NCBI GenBank assembly: GCA_017646685.1
Contig: JAGCLZ010000099.1
Location: forward strand, 1 to 33,048
Reading direction: 5' to 3'
From: Bacteroidales bacterium
GTDB taxonomy: Bacteria > Bacteroidota > Bacteroidia > Bacteroidales > P3
Length of the DNA stretch: 33,048 nt
Shown: in pieces, positions 1 to 8,077 of the stretch
Layout: each line of letters opens with the position of its first letter
How positions within the stretch are numbered: position 1 is the first letter of the stretch
Made by a program: the position numbers and the translations under genes
The notes under the pieces: generated by a model
Database searches by the model: none
The model's input: the letters and a program-made list of their open reading frames with translations, nothing else
What the model was told of the DNA's origin: nothing

Positions 1-570
1 TACATTGTATTGTCGTGCAGTATCATTATATAGAGCATTTTGTGTTACACGGCCTGCATCGCCGGCACCATATATCACCACATTGATGATCTTGGCGTGC
101 GGACGAAGATATTCATTATAGATTCTTCGCACCAGCAACCTCGAGCAGGTGAGGGTCATAAATGTAAATATACATATAAAAAGTATGCCCATATAGGTTG
201 GGAAATAGCTGAACATCTGTGGAAAGAAATGACACAGAAGGAATTTTCCAACCGTAAGCACTGCAAACGAAAGACCTGTTATGAATATCAAACGAACAAT
301 ATCGTTGAACCCTGAATAGCGAAGCATTCCTCTGTACGATTTAGTAACTACAAATATCCCTACAAAGGCTAAAAGCACGGGTATCAACTCGTGCAAAGAA
401 TCAGCTATACGCATAGTGGACAAATTGTCATAATCCTTAAAAACCATCAGCAGGAAGTATGAAAATACCACTATCAGAATATCAAACAAAAGAATAAACA
501 CTCGTGGAAACGAATTGGAGTTTCTTTTGCCATAAACTAATCTTGCAAAGTATATCAAAAATTTCTTCAT
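1..570 (-). CDS. CapD/WbpM/PglF-type nucleotide-sugar epimerase/dehydratase, N-terminal part (cut by window edge)
   Basis: The minus strand is open from an ATG at 568-570 to the left edge (190 codons) and runs off the window. The product begins with about four hydrophobic segments, as in the membrane-anchored family that includes WbpM, PglF and CapD. These are followed by a basic stretch and the start of a Rossmann fold, VVIYGAGDAG, at about residues 166-175. The GAGDAG loop should bind NAD(P). Full-length relatives (about 600-650 residues) are UDP-GlcNAc 4,6-dehydratases or epimerases that supply deoxy-amino sugars for capsule, O-antigen or protein glycosylation. The catalytic domain is outside the window, so dehydratase versus epimerase cannot be decided. 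It follows the polysaccharide genes on the same strand but probably has its own promoter at 690-697. Confidence 0.85.
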   Translation of the reverse strand, partial: MKKFLIYFARLVYGKRNSNSFPRVFILLFDILIVVFSYFLLMVFKDYDNLSTMRIADSLHELIPVLLAFVGIFVVTKSYRGMLRYSGFNDIVRLIFITGLSFAVLTVGKFLLCHFFPQMFSYFPTYMGILFICIFTFMTLTCSRLLVRRIYNEYLRPHAKIINVVIYGAGDAGRVTQNALYNDTARQYNV

Positions 571-689
571 TACAATATTTATTAACTTTTTAAAGCATCA
601 AACACTTCGAATATCGAAAAATATCTTCCAACTATCCAAGCATCTGATTGCCATGAATGTGAAAAAAATATATAATCCATTTTGCACTG

Positions 690-697
690 CAAAAGTA
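690..697 (-). promoter_or_regulatory. Bacteroidota-type -7 element for the CapD-like gene
   Basis: On the minus strand the sequence reads TACTTTTG, a match to the TAnnTTTG -7 element of Bacteroidota. It lies about 120 bp upstream of the ATG at 570. No clear TTTG -33 element is seen at the usual distance. Assigned by motif and position only. Confidence 0.4.
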
Positions 698-735
698 CGC
701 CTTTTATTTATTTTAGACAAGTTTTTGGCAATTTA

Positions 736-753
736 TTTTTCGAGAAAAGAAAA
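736..753 (+). repeat. 18-bp direct repeat, left copy, flanking the HU-like locus
   Basis: TTTTTCGAGAAAAGAAAA occurs here and, identically and in the same orientation, at 1781-1798. The two copies bracket the HU-like gene, its terminator and array A. The sequence is simple and A+T-rich, so a chance match is possible, but 18 identical bases placed on both sides of one gene is notable. Confidence 0.6.
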
Positions 754-920
754 AGACAGGCTTGCGAAACAAATTGTCAACTATCTATCAAACCGTTACA
801 AACAATTGAGCATTTGACATTGAAACAGTCGATAATTTAACAATTCAATGTTCGAGTATTGAACCCCCTGATGCTCGACAATTCGGCTTCCAAATACTCG
901 ATCATCTCACCAACTATCAT
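740..920 (+). repeat. 22-23-bp phased repeat array (TCGAG family), array A
   Basis: Units begin at 806 (TTGAGCATT), 829 (TCGATAATT), 852 (TCGAGTATT), 875 (TCGACAATT) and 898 (TCGATCATC), each exactly 23 bp after the last. Degenerate units in 22-bp phase can be followed back through 784 and 762 to a TCGAG at 740. Unit ends are A-rich, for example GAAACAG before 829. The array lies between the HU-like gene's terminator and the promoter of the CapD-like gene, in a stretch (571-980) with no other feature except that promoter. Confidence 0.75.
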
Positions 921-980
921 AGACCATGATATTTAAACAAGAACAATGAATCCAAACAACAAATATCGCTCCCTCAAGAC

Positions 981-1021
981 AAAAAGAAAGCGGAAAACCG
1001 CCACAAAGAGCGATTTTCCGC
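981..1021 (-). terminator. Intrinsic terminator of the HU-like gene
   Basis: A 12-bp stem (990-1001 paired with 1010-1021, GCGGAAAA core, one G-T pair) with an 8-base loop is followed on the minus strand by a T-rich tract (complement of 981-989). It starts about 34 bp after the stop codon of the HU-like gene. Confidence 0.8.
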
Positions 1022-1054
1022 ACAACTTACTGCAACCAAAGTAGGTAGAAGAAT

Positions 1055-1591
1055 CTAACCTACAAGGTCGCCGCCACCTGTGTCGGAACCGGAGCCGCCA
1101 CCCGAATTATTACCGGAATCGGAACCCGAACCGGAATTACCATCATCAATATAGGTTGAGGGGTTCACTTTTTCGTAGATTTTCTTCTCAAAATCCACAA
1201 TCTTATAAACGCCTTCCAAATCGATATCTGCACTGCGAACAGTATCAGACAGGTCGGTACTTGGGCGAAAACGAATGTAAATGTTTTTCAACTGTGTCAT
1301 ACCTGCATCCGCAACATCAAGCACGGCATTCGAATCTACAGTGGTATAAAATGTACCCAACTCTTCAAACTTAACACTATAGCCAAGTGTTAAATAATGA
1401 CCTATTGCTTGAAGAATACTTTCCAAAGAAGCTTTTAAATAAGCCCTTGGAACTTGCGTAAGCGTTTGACAGAAGTTAATTACTTCTTTATCACCAATTG
1501 TACCTGCCTTTACCGGCTTCAGAACATATCTTAGTTCTGACTCTTTTGTTCCTATCTTATTCATAGGAACTTCTAATGACTTTAACCTCAT
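1055..1591 (-). CDS. HU-like DNA-binding protein with Gly/Ser-rich C-terminal tail (HU-HIG type)
   Basis: The product has 178 residues (169 if the ATG at 1564 is used). Residues about 30-120 have the HU/IHF pattern: a helical part (LESILQAIGHYLTLGYSV), the turn FEELGTFY matching the HU motif xGFGTF, and a C-terminal IRFRPS strand. The last 30 residues are almost only Gly, Ser, Asp and Asn (SGSGSDSG, SGGGSGSDTGGG). This fits the Bacteroidota HU-like families with a glycine-rich extension, whose function is little known. It probably binds DNA. It lies between the WbpE-type gene and the CapD-type gene, with its own terminator and over 200 bp of upstream A+T-rich sequence, so it is likely a separate unit. 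A truncated paralogue lies at 31477-31631. Confidence 0.75.
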   Translation of the reverse strand: MRLKSLEVPMNKIGTKESELRYVLKPVKAGTIGDKEVINFCQTLTQVPRAYLKASLESILQAIGHYLTLGYSVKFEELGTFYTTVDSNAVLDVADAGMTQLKNIYIRFRPSTDLSDTVRSADIDLEGVYKIVDFEKKIYEKVNPSTYIDDGNSGSGSDSGNNSGGGSGSDTGGGDLVG

Positions 1592-1675
1592 CTTTCTTAA
1601 AAAATTAATTTATTTATTTTTATATATATAAATATAAAGAAATTTTGAAAAAACCCAAGAAAAAACAAAGAAATA

Positions 1676-1806
1676 TCGAATATTTTTTCTCTTTCTATCG
1701 AGCGAAGAGATTAAAACACTGAATAAGTGATAATTATATATCTGAATTTTTTGAAAAAAATTTCATTTTTCTTGGAAAAATTTTTCGAGAAAAGAAAAGA
1801 AGTCTA
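1676..1806 (+). repeat. Degenerate 22-23-bp array upstream of the HU-like gene, array G
   Basis: Units can be placed at 1676 (TCGAATATT), 1698 (TCGAGCGAA), 1720 (TGAATAAG), 1743 (TGAATTTTT), about 1763 and 1785 (TCGAGAAAA). Spacing is 22, 22, 23, about 20 and 22. Only three units keep TCGA, and the region is very A+T-rich, so this is a weak array. It fills most of the gap between the HU-like gene and the WbpE-type gene. Confidence 0.35.
1781..1798 (+). repeat. 18-bp direct repeat, right copy, flanking the HU-like locus
   Basis: Identical to 736-753 (TTTTTCGAGAAAAGAAAA), same orientation, 1,045 bp apart. It ends just before the stop codon of the WbpE-type gene at 1804. Confidence 0.6.
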
Positions 1807-2940
1807 TCTTATTTGCGAAAGTGCGTTTACTACCACCTCCGACACTTGATCCACTTCGGAAGCAGTAAGGTATGGATGCATTGGCAAGGAGAGCACCGTT
1901 TTGCAAAGTTTTTCGGTTATAGGAAAATCTACACCTCTGCAGTCTATATTATTGTAGGCAGTCTGCTCATGGATAGGTTTGGGATAATAAATCATTGATG
2001 GTATAGAGCTTGCTTTCAGAGTATTTTGGAGATTATCGCGTTGCTGCTCTTCGTTGAGAACTATGGTATATTGCGCCCACGATGATCCAAACCCCAGTGG
2101 AACAACCGGTGTATGTACCATACCGTTGAGGTTTGAAGTGTAGCGTTTTGCTACAGTATTAACGGCATCCAATTCATAGGCATCGAATGCTTTGAGTTTT
2201 ACTCGCAGTATTGCAGCCTGAAGGGTGTCTAACCTCGAATTCATACCAATGCGTACATTGTCGTATTTAAAACTACCCTTTCCATGCATACGGTACGAAC
2301 GAGCGAGGGCAGCCCATTCGTCATTATTGGTAAACAACGCACCACCATCGCCATAACAGCCTAGGGGCTTGGCCGGAAAAAACGACGTAGTTGAAATATC
2401 ACCAAAAGCACAAGCCTTAGTTTCGGTAATATATCCTCCAAAACCTTGTGCAGCATCTTCCAGTAGCAGCAGTCGATATTTTTGAGCAATCATCTGCAAC
2501 TTGGTATAATTAGCGGGCAAACCAAACAAATCTACAGATAGTATAGCTTTTGGTACCAGCTCGCCATCAGCTATGGTTTTGATTATCCTGTTTTCCAAAT
2601 CAGAATGATTGATATTAAAGGTATCGTGGCATACATCTACAAATACAGGCGTAGCCCCAACCGCCGATACAGCTTCGGCCGAAGCAAAGAAGGTGAAGTC
2701 GGGTACAAACACAGCATCTCCTTTACCTATCCCCCATACTTTCAGGGCTATAACAAGAGCATCGGTACCATTGGCGCATGCAATGCAATGGCGTACACCT
2801 ACATATTGGGCCAACTCTTCTTCGAGCTCCATCACAGACTTGCCCATGATGAAGGCAGAAGAATTGATTACCTTCTTTATTGCTTTGTCAATATCGGATT
2901 GCAATGCATCGTATTGTCGCTTCAAATCTCTAAACTGCAT
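1804..2940 (-). CDS. wbpE: WbpE-type UDP-sugar 3-aminotransferase (DegT/DnrJ/EryC1 family)
   Basis: A 378-residue PLP-dependent aminotransferase of the DegT/DnrJ/EryC1/StrS family. It shows ACANGTDAL (phosphate-binding region), LLEDAAQGFGG (Asp that contacts the pyridine nitrogen, with the AAQ motif) and FFPAKPLGCYGDGGA, in which Lys191 should form the Schiff base. In Pseudomonas, WbpE transfers the amino group of glutamate to UDP-3-keto-GlcNAcA, giving UDP-GlcNAc(3NH2)A. The adjacent WbpB-type oxidase (12 bp upstream) and the UDP-sugar dehydrogenase make the same assignment likely here. The acetyltransferase (WbpD) and epimerase (WbpI) of the full Pseudomonas pathway are not in the window, so the final sugar is open. 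Confidence 0.85.
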   Translation of the reverse strand: MQFRDLKRQYDALQSDIDKAIKKVINSSAFIMGKSVMELEEELAQYVGVRHCIACANGTDALVIALKVWGIGKGDAVFVPDFTFFASAEAVSAVGATPVFVDVCHDTFNINHSDLENRIIKTIADGELVPKAILSVDLFGLPANYTKLQMIAQKYRLLLLEDAAQGFGGYITETKACAFGDISTTSFFPAKPLGCYGDGGALFTNNDEWAALARSYRMHGKGSFKYDNVRIGMNSRLDTLQAAILRVKLKAFDAYELDAVNTVAKRYTSNLNGMVHTPVVPLGFGSSWAQYTIVLNEEQQRDNLQNTLKASSIPSMIYYPKPIHEQTAYNNIDCRGVDFPITEKLCKTVLSLPMHPYLTASEVDQVSEVVVNALSQIR

Positions 2941-2952
2941 ACTCTATGATGT

Positions 2953-3918
2953 TTACCACCCAAAGGGATGCTTTGTTATAGAATGCTTGGCCAATGGATG
3001 ATAGTCGTCCTTCAAACCCACAGGCACAGCATTTCTTATATCGTGAACTATGTTTATACACTCTCTGGCTTCGGCTATACCAAAACCTTCCCCTGCAAGA
3101 ATCTTTTGATAACTAAGCGTATGCAATTCGGTGAAGCCTGCACTGAACTCAAATTCGCTTCCGTCGACCATAATGGTTCTATAGGTGCGTTTGCCCTCGG
3201 CCAATGCTTGGAAAGGAAGATGATCGGCGTTGATACTAAGGAAATACCTCACCCTAGCCTTTTCAAATTCCAGATAGCCAGCCACGCGGTCGTGACTGAT
3301 AACGTGAACAATATTCTTGCTAACCTTACCAAACACCCAAGCCAACATATCGTAAAAATGCACACCAATGTTTGTAGCCACACCACCACTCTTGTGTACA
3401 TCGCCTTTCCACGAGGTATAATACCAATTGCCTCTGGAGGTTATATAAGTAAGGTCGACATCATATACTTTATCGCTCGGACCTTGCTCTATACGCTTCT
3501 TCAAAGCCGCCACCGAGTCGTGCAACCGAAGTTGTAAGATGTTGTAAGCTCTATGCCCTGTCTCTTCTTCCACTCTTTCCAGAGCGTCTATATTCCATGG
3601 ATTGAGCACCAAAGGCTTTTCGCAAATAACATCACAGCCCAATCTTAAACCGTAACGAGTGTGAGCATCATGCAAATAATTGGGAGTACATACCGATATA
3701 TAATCAATTTTATTGTCGGATTTTTGAAGTTTTGTATTGTGACGATCAAACAATTCTTGCTCGGTAAAGAAAGCAGCATTGGGGAAGTAACTATCCAAAA
3801 TACCCACACTATCAAACTTATCATAGGCCGATACCAAGTTATTTTCCGTATCTTTGATTGCCTTCAAATGGCGAGGTGCAATATACCCTCCTACTCCAAT
3901 AAGTGCAAAATTCTTCAT
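2953..3918 (-). CDS. wbpB: WbpB-type UDP-GlcNAcA 3-oxidase (Gfo/Idh/MocA family)
   Basis: A 321-residue oxidoreductase. The N-terminus (ALIGVGGYIAPRHLKAI) is the Rossmann loop in the form typical of WbpB/WlbA. CEKPLVLNPWN carries the Gfo/Idh/MocA EKP motif with the catalytic-region lysine, and GGVATNIGVHFYDML contains the conserved active-site His. WbpB oxidises the C3 hydroxyl of UDP-GlcNAcA to a ketone, and WbpE then aminates it. The stop lies 12 bp before the WbpE-type start and the gene begins 12 bp after the dehydrogenase stop, so the three are surely co-transcribed. Confidence 0.87.
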   Translation of the reverse strand: MKNFALIGVGGYIAPRHLKAIKDTENNLVSAYDKFDSVGILDSYFPNAAFFTEQELFDRHNTKLQKSDNKIDYISVCTPNYLHDAHTRYGLRLGCDVICEKPLVLNPWNIDALERVEEETGHRAYNILQLRLHDSVAALKKRIEQGPSDKVYDVDLTYITSRGNWYYTSWKGDVHKSGGVATNIGVHFYDMLAWVFGKVSKNIVHVISHDRVAGYLEFEKARVRYFLSINADHLPFQALAEGKRTYRTIMVDGSEFEFSAGFTELHTLSYQKILAGEGFGIAEARECINIVHDIRNAVPVGLKDDYHPLAKHSITKHPFGW

Positions 3919-3930
3919 ATCAGTTATCTT

Positions 3931-5214
3931 TTATAGTCTCGCATCTATCATATCTTTTGGTAGAATACCTTTCACATCATACACCACCCCTGCTTCGGAC
4001 TTCAACAATCTACGCACATCCAAATGTCTAAACTCATCATGTGCTACAGCTAATATAACAACATCATACTGTCCCGACTTCAAAGCAGCTACATTGGAGG
4101 CTACTGTTATCCCATAATCGTTCATAACCGCATCGATCGATGCATAAGAGTCGTATATAGTAATATTGTGGGTATATTCCTCCAACGTATGGTAGATGTC
4201 AATCACTTTGGTATTTCTTATGTCGGGACAATTCTCTTTAAACGTAAAACCCAATATAAGCACATCTGCATCTTTTACCAAAACACCTTTCTTGTTCATA
4301 CACTTCACCACCTGATTAGCAACGTATGCACCCATTCCATCGTTTAGGCGGCGAGCTTCTGTCATAATACGTGGTAGTACTCCATAGAGTTGTGCCTTCT
4401 GTATAAGATAGTACGGATCGAGGCTTATGCAATGCCCACCTACCAATCCGGGCGATAATTTGATAAAATTCCACTTGGTGGCTGCAGCCTCTATAACGTC
4501 GTGTGTATCTATATCCATAGCATTAAATATCTTGGCCAGCTCATTCATAAAGGCTATATTGACGTCGCGTTGCGAGTTTTCTATCACCTTCGAAGCCTCT
4601 GCCACCCTTATAGATGGTGCTTTATGGGTACCACAAACAAGTACCGAATTATAGAGCTTATCAACCATCTCTGCCACCTCCGGAGTAGATCCTGATGTAA
4701 CTTTTACTATCTTTTCCACAGTATGATTCCTATCACCAGGGTTGATACGCTCGGGCGAATAGCCTACAAAGAAATCCACATTAAACCTCAAACCGGAAGT
4801 TTTCTCTATAACAGGAACACACACTTCCTCTGTTACACCCGGATATACAGTAGACTCGTATATAACCACATCACCCTTGCTTATTACCTTTCCTACTGTA
4901 GTACTTGCGCTTATCAGAGGTGTAAGATCGGGGTTGTTGTTGGTATCAACAGGCGTGGGAACAGTAACTATATAAGTATTACAATCCTTTATATCTGCTA
5001 TATCAGTAGTACAGCTAAAGCCGTTTTTCAGAGTAGTGCTCAACAAGCTGTCTGATAGTTCCATTGTTGAGTCATGCCCCATCATCAACTCTTTTACACG
5101 ATTTGAATTGATGTCATAACCTATTGTCTTATACTTTGTAGCAAAGAGTTGCGCCAATGGCAGCCCAACATATCCCAATCCTATTACTGCTATTTTTCTA
5201 CTGCTATACGTCAT
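3931..5214 (-). CDS. TviB/WbpO-type UDP-N-acetylhexosamine 6-dehydrogenase
   Basis: A nucleotide-sugar dehydrogenase of 427 residues from the ATG at 5214 (MTYSSRKIAVIGLGYVG); a TTG at 5238 is in frame but less likely. It has the NAD loop GLGYVG (residues 12-17), VPTPVD, ESTVYPGVTEE, the AATKWNF segment and PGLVGGHCISLDPYYL, with catalytic Cys262. The TKWNF plus PGLVGGHCI pattern is that of TviB/WbpO rather than WbpA or UDP-glucose dehydrogenase. The usual Gly after GHCI is Ser here. It should oxidise UDP-GlcNAc (or UDP-GalNAc) at C6 to the uronic acid, the substrate for the WbpB-type enzyme immediately downstream. Confidence 0.88.
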   Translation of the reverse strand: MTYSSRKIAVIGLGYVGLPLAQLFATKYKTIGYDINSNRVKELMMGHDSTMELSDSLLSTTLKNGFSCTTDIADIKDCNTYIVTVPTPVDTNNNPDLTPLISASTTVGKVISKGDVVIYESTVYPGVTEEVCVPVIEKTSGLRFNVDFFVGYSPERINPGDRNHTVEKIVKVTSGSTPEVAEMVDKLYNSVLVCGTHKAPSIRVAEASKVIENSQRDVNIAFMNELAKIFNAMDIDTHDVIEAAATKWNFIKLSPGLVGGHCISLDPYYLIQKAQLYGVLPRIMTEARRLNDGMGAYVANQVVKCMNKKGVLVKDADVLILGFTFKENCPDIRNTKVIDIYHTLEEYTHNITIYDSYASIDAVMNDYGITVASNVAALKSGQYDVVILAVAHDEFRHLDVRRLLKSEAGVVYDVKGILPKDMIDARL

Positions 5215-5270
5215 ACTTTGTAGTACTTTGCTATACAAAACTCATTTTTCCCTCTTTTATTGTACCTCAA

Positions 5271-5576
5271 TCAAAAAGTTGTAATCCATTGCTCAATCTG
5301 TGCAATCTGACTTTTGTAGAGTTCAATTCTGTCCTCTATCACGTCCTTACCCCACTTTGTAGTAGCATAACCATTTGCGCGCGATATAAAAGTTTCATCA
5401 TCCAAATCGTCTTCTATCTCCAACAGAGCCTGTAGCGCCAACTGCTTTTTGCTCAACATAATCTTTAGTTCTTCTACAGATGCGGTAAAGGAGATCTTAT
5501 CCTCTATATATCTAAATTGTTTGCTTGTGTTGTTCATATCAATCTCTATTGCTTGCTTAATCGAAAAAATCCTCAT
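5271..5576 (-). CDS. Small protein of unknown function in the polysaccharide operon
   Basis: The ORF gives 101 residues from the ATG at 5576, or 88 from the ATG at 5537 (MNNTSKQF). It has no signal peptide or membrane segment. The sequence is acidic, apparently mostly helical and possibly coiled-coil (EELKIMLSKKQLALQALLEIEDDLDDE, then DRIELYKSQIAQIEQW). It lies 54 bp after the Wzc-type gene and 56 bp before the dehydrogenase on the same strand. I do not recognise a family; the position suggests an accessory role in export or chain-length control. Codon use resembles its neighbours, which supports a real gene. Confidence 0.6.
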   Translation of the reverse strand: MRIFSIKQAIEIDMNNTSKQFRYIEDKISFTASVEELKIMLSKKQLALQALLEIEDDLDDETFISRANGYATTKWGKDVIEDRIELYKSQIAQIEQWITTF

Positions 5577-5630
5577 TTACATACGCAAACGAGGATTATT
5601 CTGTATACATAATATTAATGTTAAGACCAT

Positions 5631-8039
5631 TTATTTACCGGCTTCGCTTTCGTCGCCGTATCCGTATCCATATCCGTATCCATATCCGTATCCATATCCG
5701 TATCCATATCCGTATCCATATCCTACTTTCTTAGTGATTGGTACAGCAGTAAGTATCATTGCCATATTCTTGAACTTGCTAGATGTGTACAACTCTTGAA
5801 TATTTGGCAAGAAACGTTTATCCAAAACTCCTATACGCGATACATACAAAGTCATATCGGCAGTTTTGTTTATAATAACAGCATCAGCAATAACTTGTGC
5901 CGGAGTAGAATCTATCACTATATAATCATACGATTGTTTCAAGTGTTCAACCAGCTTTTCAAACTTGTCTGTCAACAACAACTGTGTTGCATTTGGCGGA
6001 GTTTTCTCGCAAACAATATAGTGTAAGTTTGGTGATATCTGACTGTGTGTTATAATATTGTTTATATCATCTTCCTTGCCTATCAAGTATTGTATTATAC
6101 CATTTCTCTTGTTCTTATCCATCACCTTCGAAAGCGAACGCTTGCGCAAGTCCATATCCAATATGATAGTCTTCTTACCCAAGAATGCAAACGATAAAGC
6201 TAAGTTCAAACTAGTGTGCGACTTTCCTTCGCCCGGTATCGACGATACCATCTGTATAACCTTTTGCGATGGATCTTGCAAGAAGAACTGTATATTGGAG
6301 TGCAAGATACGGAAAGCCTCTGTGATCATATCTTTACCATTCTCTGCCACTACTATATAATCCTCTTCTCTGTCCTTGCCCTTTTCGGGTATTTCGCCTA
6401 TTATAGGTATAGATACAAGCTTCTCTATATCGGCTTTAGAACGCACTTTGGTATTGAAGAATTCCCACAAGAACATATATACCAACGGCATAGCAAATCC
6501 CAAAACAAGACCTACCAACAAGTACATAATAGTACGTGGAGCAACAGGAATACCTGTACCATTGGCAGCCTCAACTATCTTTGCATTAGACTCGGTGATA
6601 GCCAACGTAAGGGCATTCTCCTCGCGCTTCTTCAATAAGTACAAATATAGTTCTTGTTTTATAGCTTGTTGACGTGTCACGTCTTGAAGTTCTTTTTGTT
6701 GTTGTGGAGTGCTTGTTATTTTGCTTTTGGTTATCTTTTCGCGTCTCAAAAGACTTCCTCTTTTTATCTTTATGGTCTCCACCAAGTTATCAACAGAACG
6801 AACAACAGCCTCACGAGTATCTTCCAACGAACGACGAAGGCTCTTTGTTGTAGGGTTGTTTACACCGGAGCTGTTCACCATCTTGTCGTATTCCAACTTC
6901 TGAGTATTGTAGTTGCTTATAAGAGTATTTACTCCCGCATCGTTTATAACACCACCGGGCAAAAGAGCATCTTTGTTTGATGGATCGGCAAGATGCTTTT
7001 GCAAGAACTGAACCATAGCCAACTCAACCTCAACGGCGTTAAGTTCTTCGTTCGATCTCACACCTTCGGTAGCTATAAGGCTGGCAGCAGTAGCAGCATC
7101 TGTAATCTGATTTTCGGCCATCAAATTAGCCACTTGCTCGTCTACGTTTTCCAATTCACCATATATCAAATGGATGCGGTTTACTATAAAATCTTCGGTA
7201 TTCTGTGCTATCTTGTTTTTGTCTGTGATAGCATCTTCGTTATAAACAGCTATCAAAGTATCCAATATGCGTCTTGCACGCAATGGGTTGGAGTCCTTCA
7301 TATTAAGGTTTAATATACCTGTAATCTTATCAGGACGGGTTACGGTAAGGTTCTTCAGTATATCTTTAGCTCTGTTGTAGGTTGGAGTTACGGATATTAT
7401 TATAGACTTGTCCAAATACTCTTCTGCAAAGAACCCTGTTTCATCGATCGAGAAACAATTAAGACTGTCTACATCAACTATTTCGCCATATTGTGCTGTT
7501 CCGCTTAGCTCTATCTTCTGCTTTGGAACCTCCAAAGTGTAATTATACGTACCATCACCGTGAAGCAAGACTTCCACCTTCATACTTAGTGCGTTTGGCA
7601 TACCCTTTTTGTTCATCATTGTAAGATTGATAGGGCATTCGCCGTAGAGGTCTTTCTTCTTGAATACAGTGTTTACCTGGTAGTTTACTTGCAGATTCAG
7701 TTTATCCACAACCTTCGACATAATAGGTGTGGATTGCAGAACATATATTTCGTTTTCGAGCACCAAACCCTTGCCAAACATACCCAAATCTTCAAACAAT
7801 GCCGATCCTTCAAAAGCAGAAGAGCCGCCTGCCTTTTCGTCGCGGATAAGAATCATGGCCGACTCCTCGTATGTGGGAGCTTGCATTTTGGCAGCAATGA
7901 ATGCTATTGCACCACACACTACCATTGATATTAAGAATATCCACCAATTGTGCAACACCATGAACAATATCTCACGAATGTCGATTGTGGTTTCTTCTTG
8001 TTCGGGTCTTCTTACGTTGTTGTTTAGTTGATTTTCCAT
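5631..8039 (-). CDS. wzc: Wzc-type polysaccharide co-polymerase and tyrosine autokinase with (YG)11 tail
   Basis: The product has 802 residues. An N-terminal membrane segment (about 30-50) is followed by the Wzz-type periplasmic domain with long helices, and a second membrane segment (about 510-530, MYLLVGLVLGFAMPLVYMFL). The cytoplasmic BY-kinase domain has Walker A SSIPGEGKS (about residues 598-606), Walker A' TIILDMDLRK and Walker B YIVIDSTP. Residues 773-795 are G(YG)11, followed by DESEAGK. In Wzc proteins the C-terminal tyrosine cluster is autophosphorylated in trans and controls polymer length and export; here the cluster is a pure Tyr-Gly repeat. It starts 38 bp after the export lipoprotein gene, so both should be co-transcribed and work as one inner/outer-membrane export machine. 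Confidence 0.93.
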   Translation of the reverse strand: MENQLNNNVRRPEQEETTIDIREILFMVLHNWWIFLISMVVCGAIAFIAAKMQAPTYEESAMILIRDEKAGGSSAFEGSALFEDLGMFGKGLVLENEIYVLQSTPIMSKVVDKLNLQVNYQVNTVFKKKDLYGECPINLTMMNKKGMPNALSMKVEVLLHGDGTYNYTLEVPKQKIELSGTAQYGEIVDVDSLNCFSIDETGFFAEEYLDKSIIISVTPTYNRAKDILKNLTVTRPDKITGILNLNMKDSNPLRARRILDTLIAVYNEDAITDKNKIAQNTEDFIVNRIHLIYGELENVDEQVANLMAENQITDAATAASLIATEGVRSNEELNAVEVELAMVQFLQKHLADPSNKDALLPGGVINDAGVNTLISNYNTQKLEYDKMVNSSGVNNPTTKSLRRSLEDTREAVVRSVDNLVETIKIKRGSLLRREKITKSKITSTPQQQKELQDVTRQQAIKQELYLYLLKKREENALTLAITESNAKIVEAANGTGIPVAPRTIMYLLVGLVLGFAMPLVYMFLWEFFNTKVRSKADIEKLVSIPIIGEIPEKGKDREEDYIVVAENGKDMITEAFRILHSNIQFFLQDPSQKVIQMVSSIPGEGKSHTSLNLALSFAFLGKKTIILDMDLRKRSLSKVMDKNKRNGIIQYLIGKEDDINNIITHSQISPNLHYIVCEKTPPNATQLLLTDKFEKLVEHLKQSYDYIVIDSTPAQVIADAVIINKTADMTLYVSRIGVLDKRFLPNIQELYTSSKFKNMAMILTAVPITKKVGYGYGYGYGYGYGYGYGYGYGYGDESEAGK
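5655..5723 (-). repeat. wzc: In-frame hexamer/12-mer microsatellite coding the (YG)11 tail of Wzc
   Basis: 69 bp of tandem TATGGA/TACGGA hexamers (minus strand) encode 12 Gly and 11 Tyr. TAC and TAT alternate, giving a 12-bp super-unit, except at the 3' end where two TAC units are adjacent. Because the unit is a multiple of three, gain or loss of units changes the number of tyrosines but keeps the frame. Confidence 0.95.
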
Positions 8040-8077
8040 AAACTCAAAGTTTATCAGTTTTTATGTTATTCTAGTTT

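Noticed and set aside
3931..5238. TTG start at 5238 for the UDP-sugar dehydrogenase
   Set aside because: The ATG at 5214 gives the usual short lead before the NAD-binding loop.
5449..5799. Plus-strand ORF with a Pro-Tyr repeat
   Set aside because: It is the antisense of the (YG)11 microsatellite of the Wzc-type gene, which has full domain support on the minus strand.
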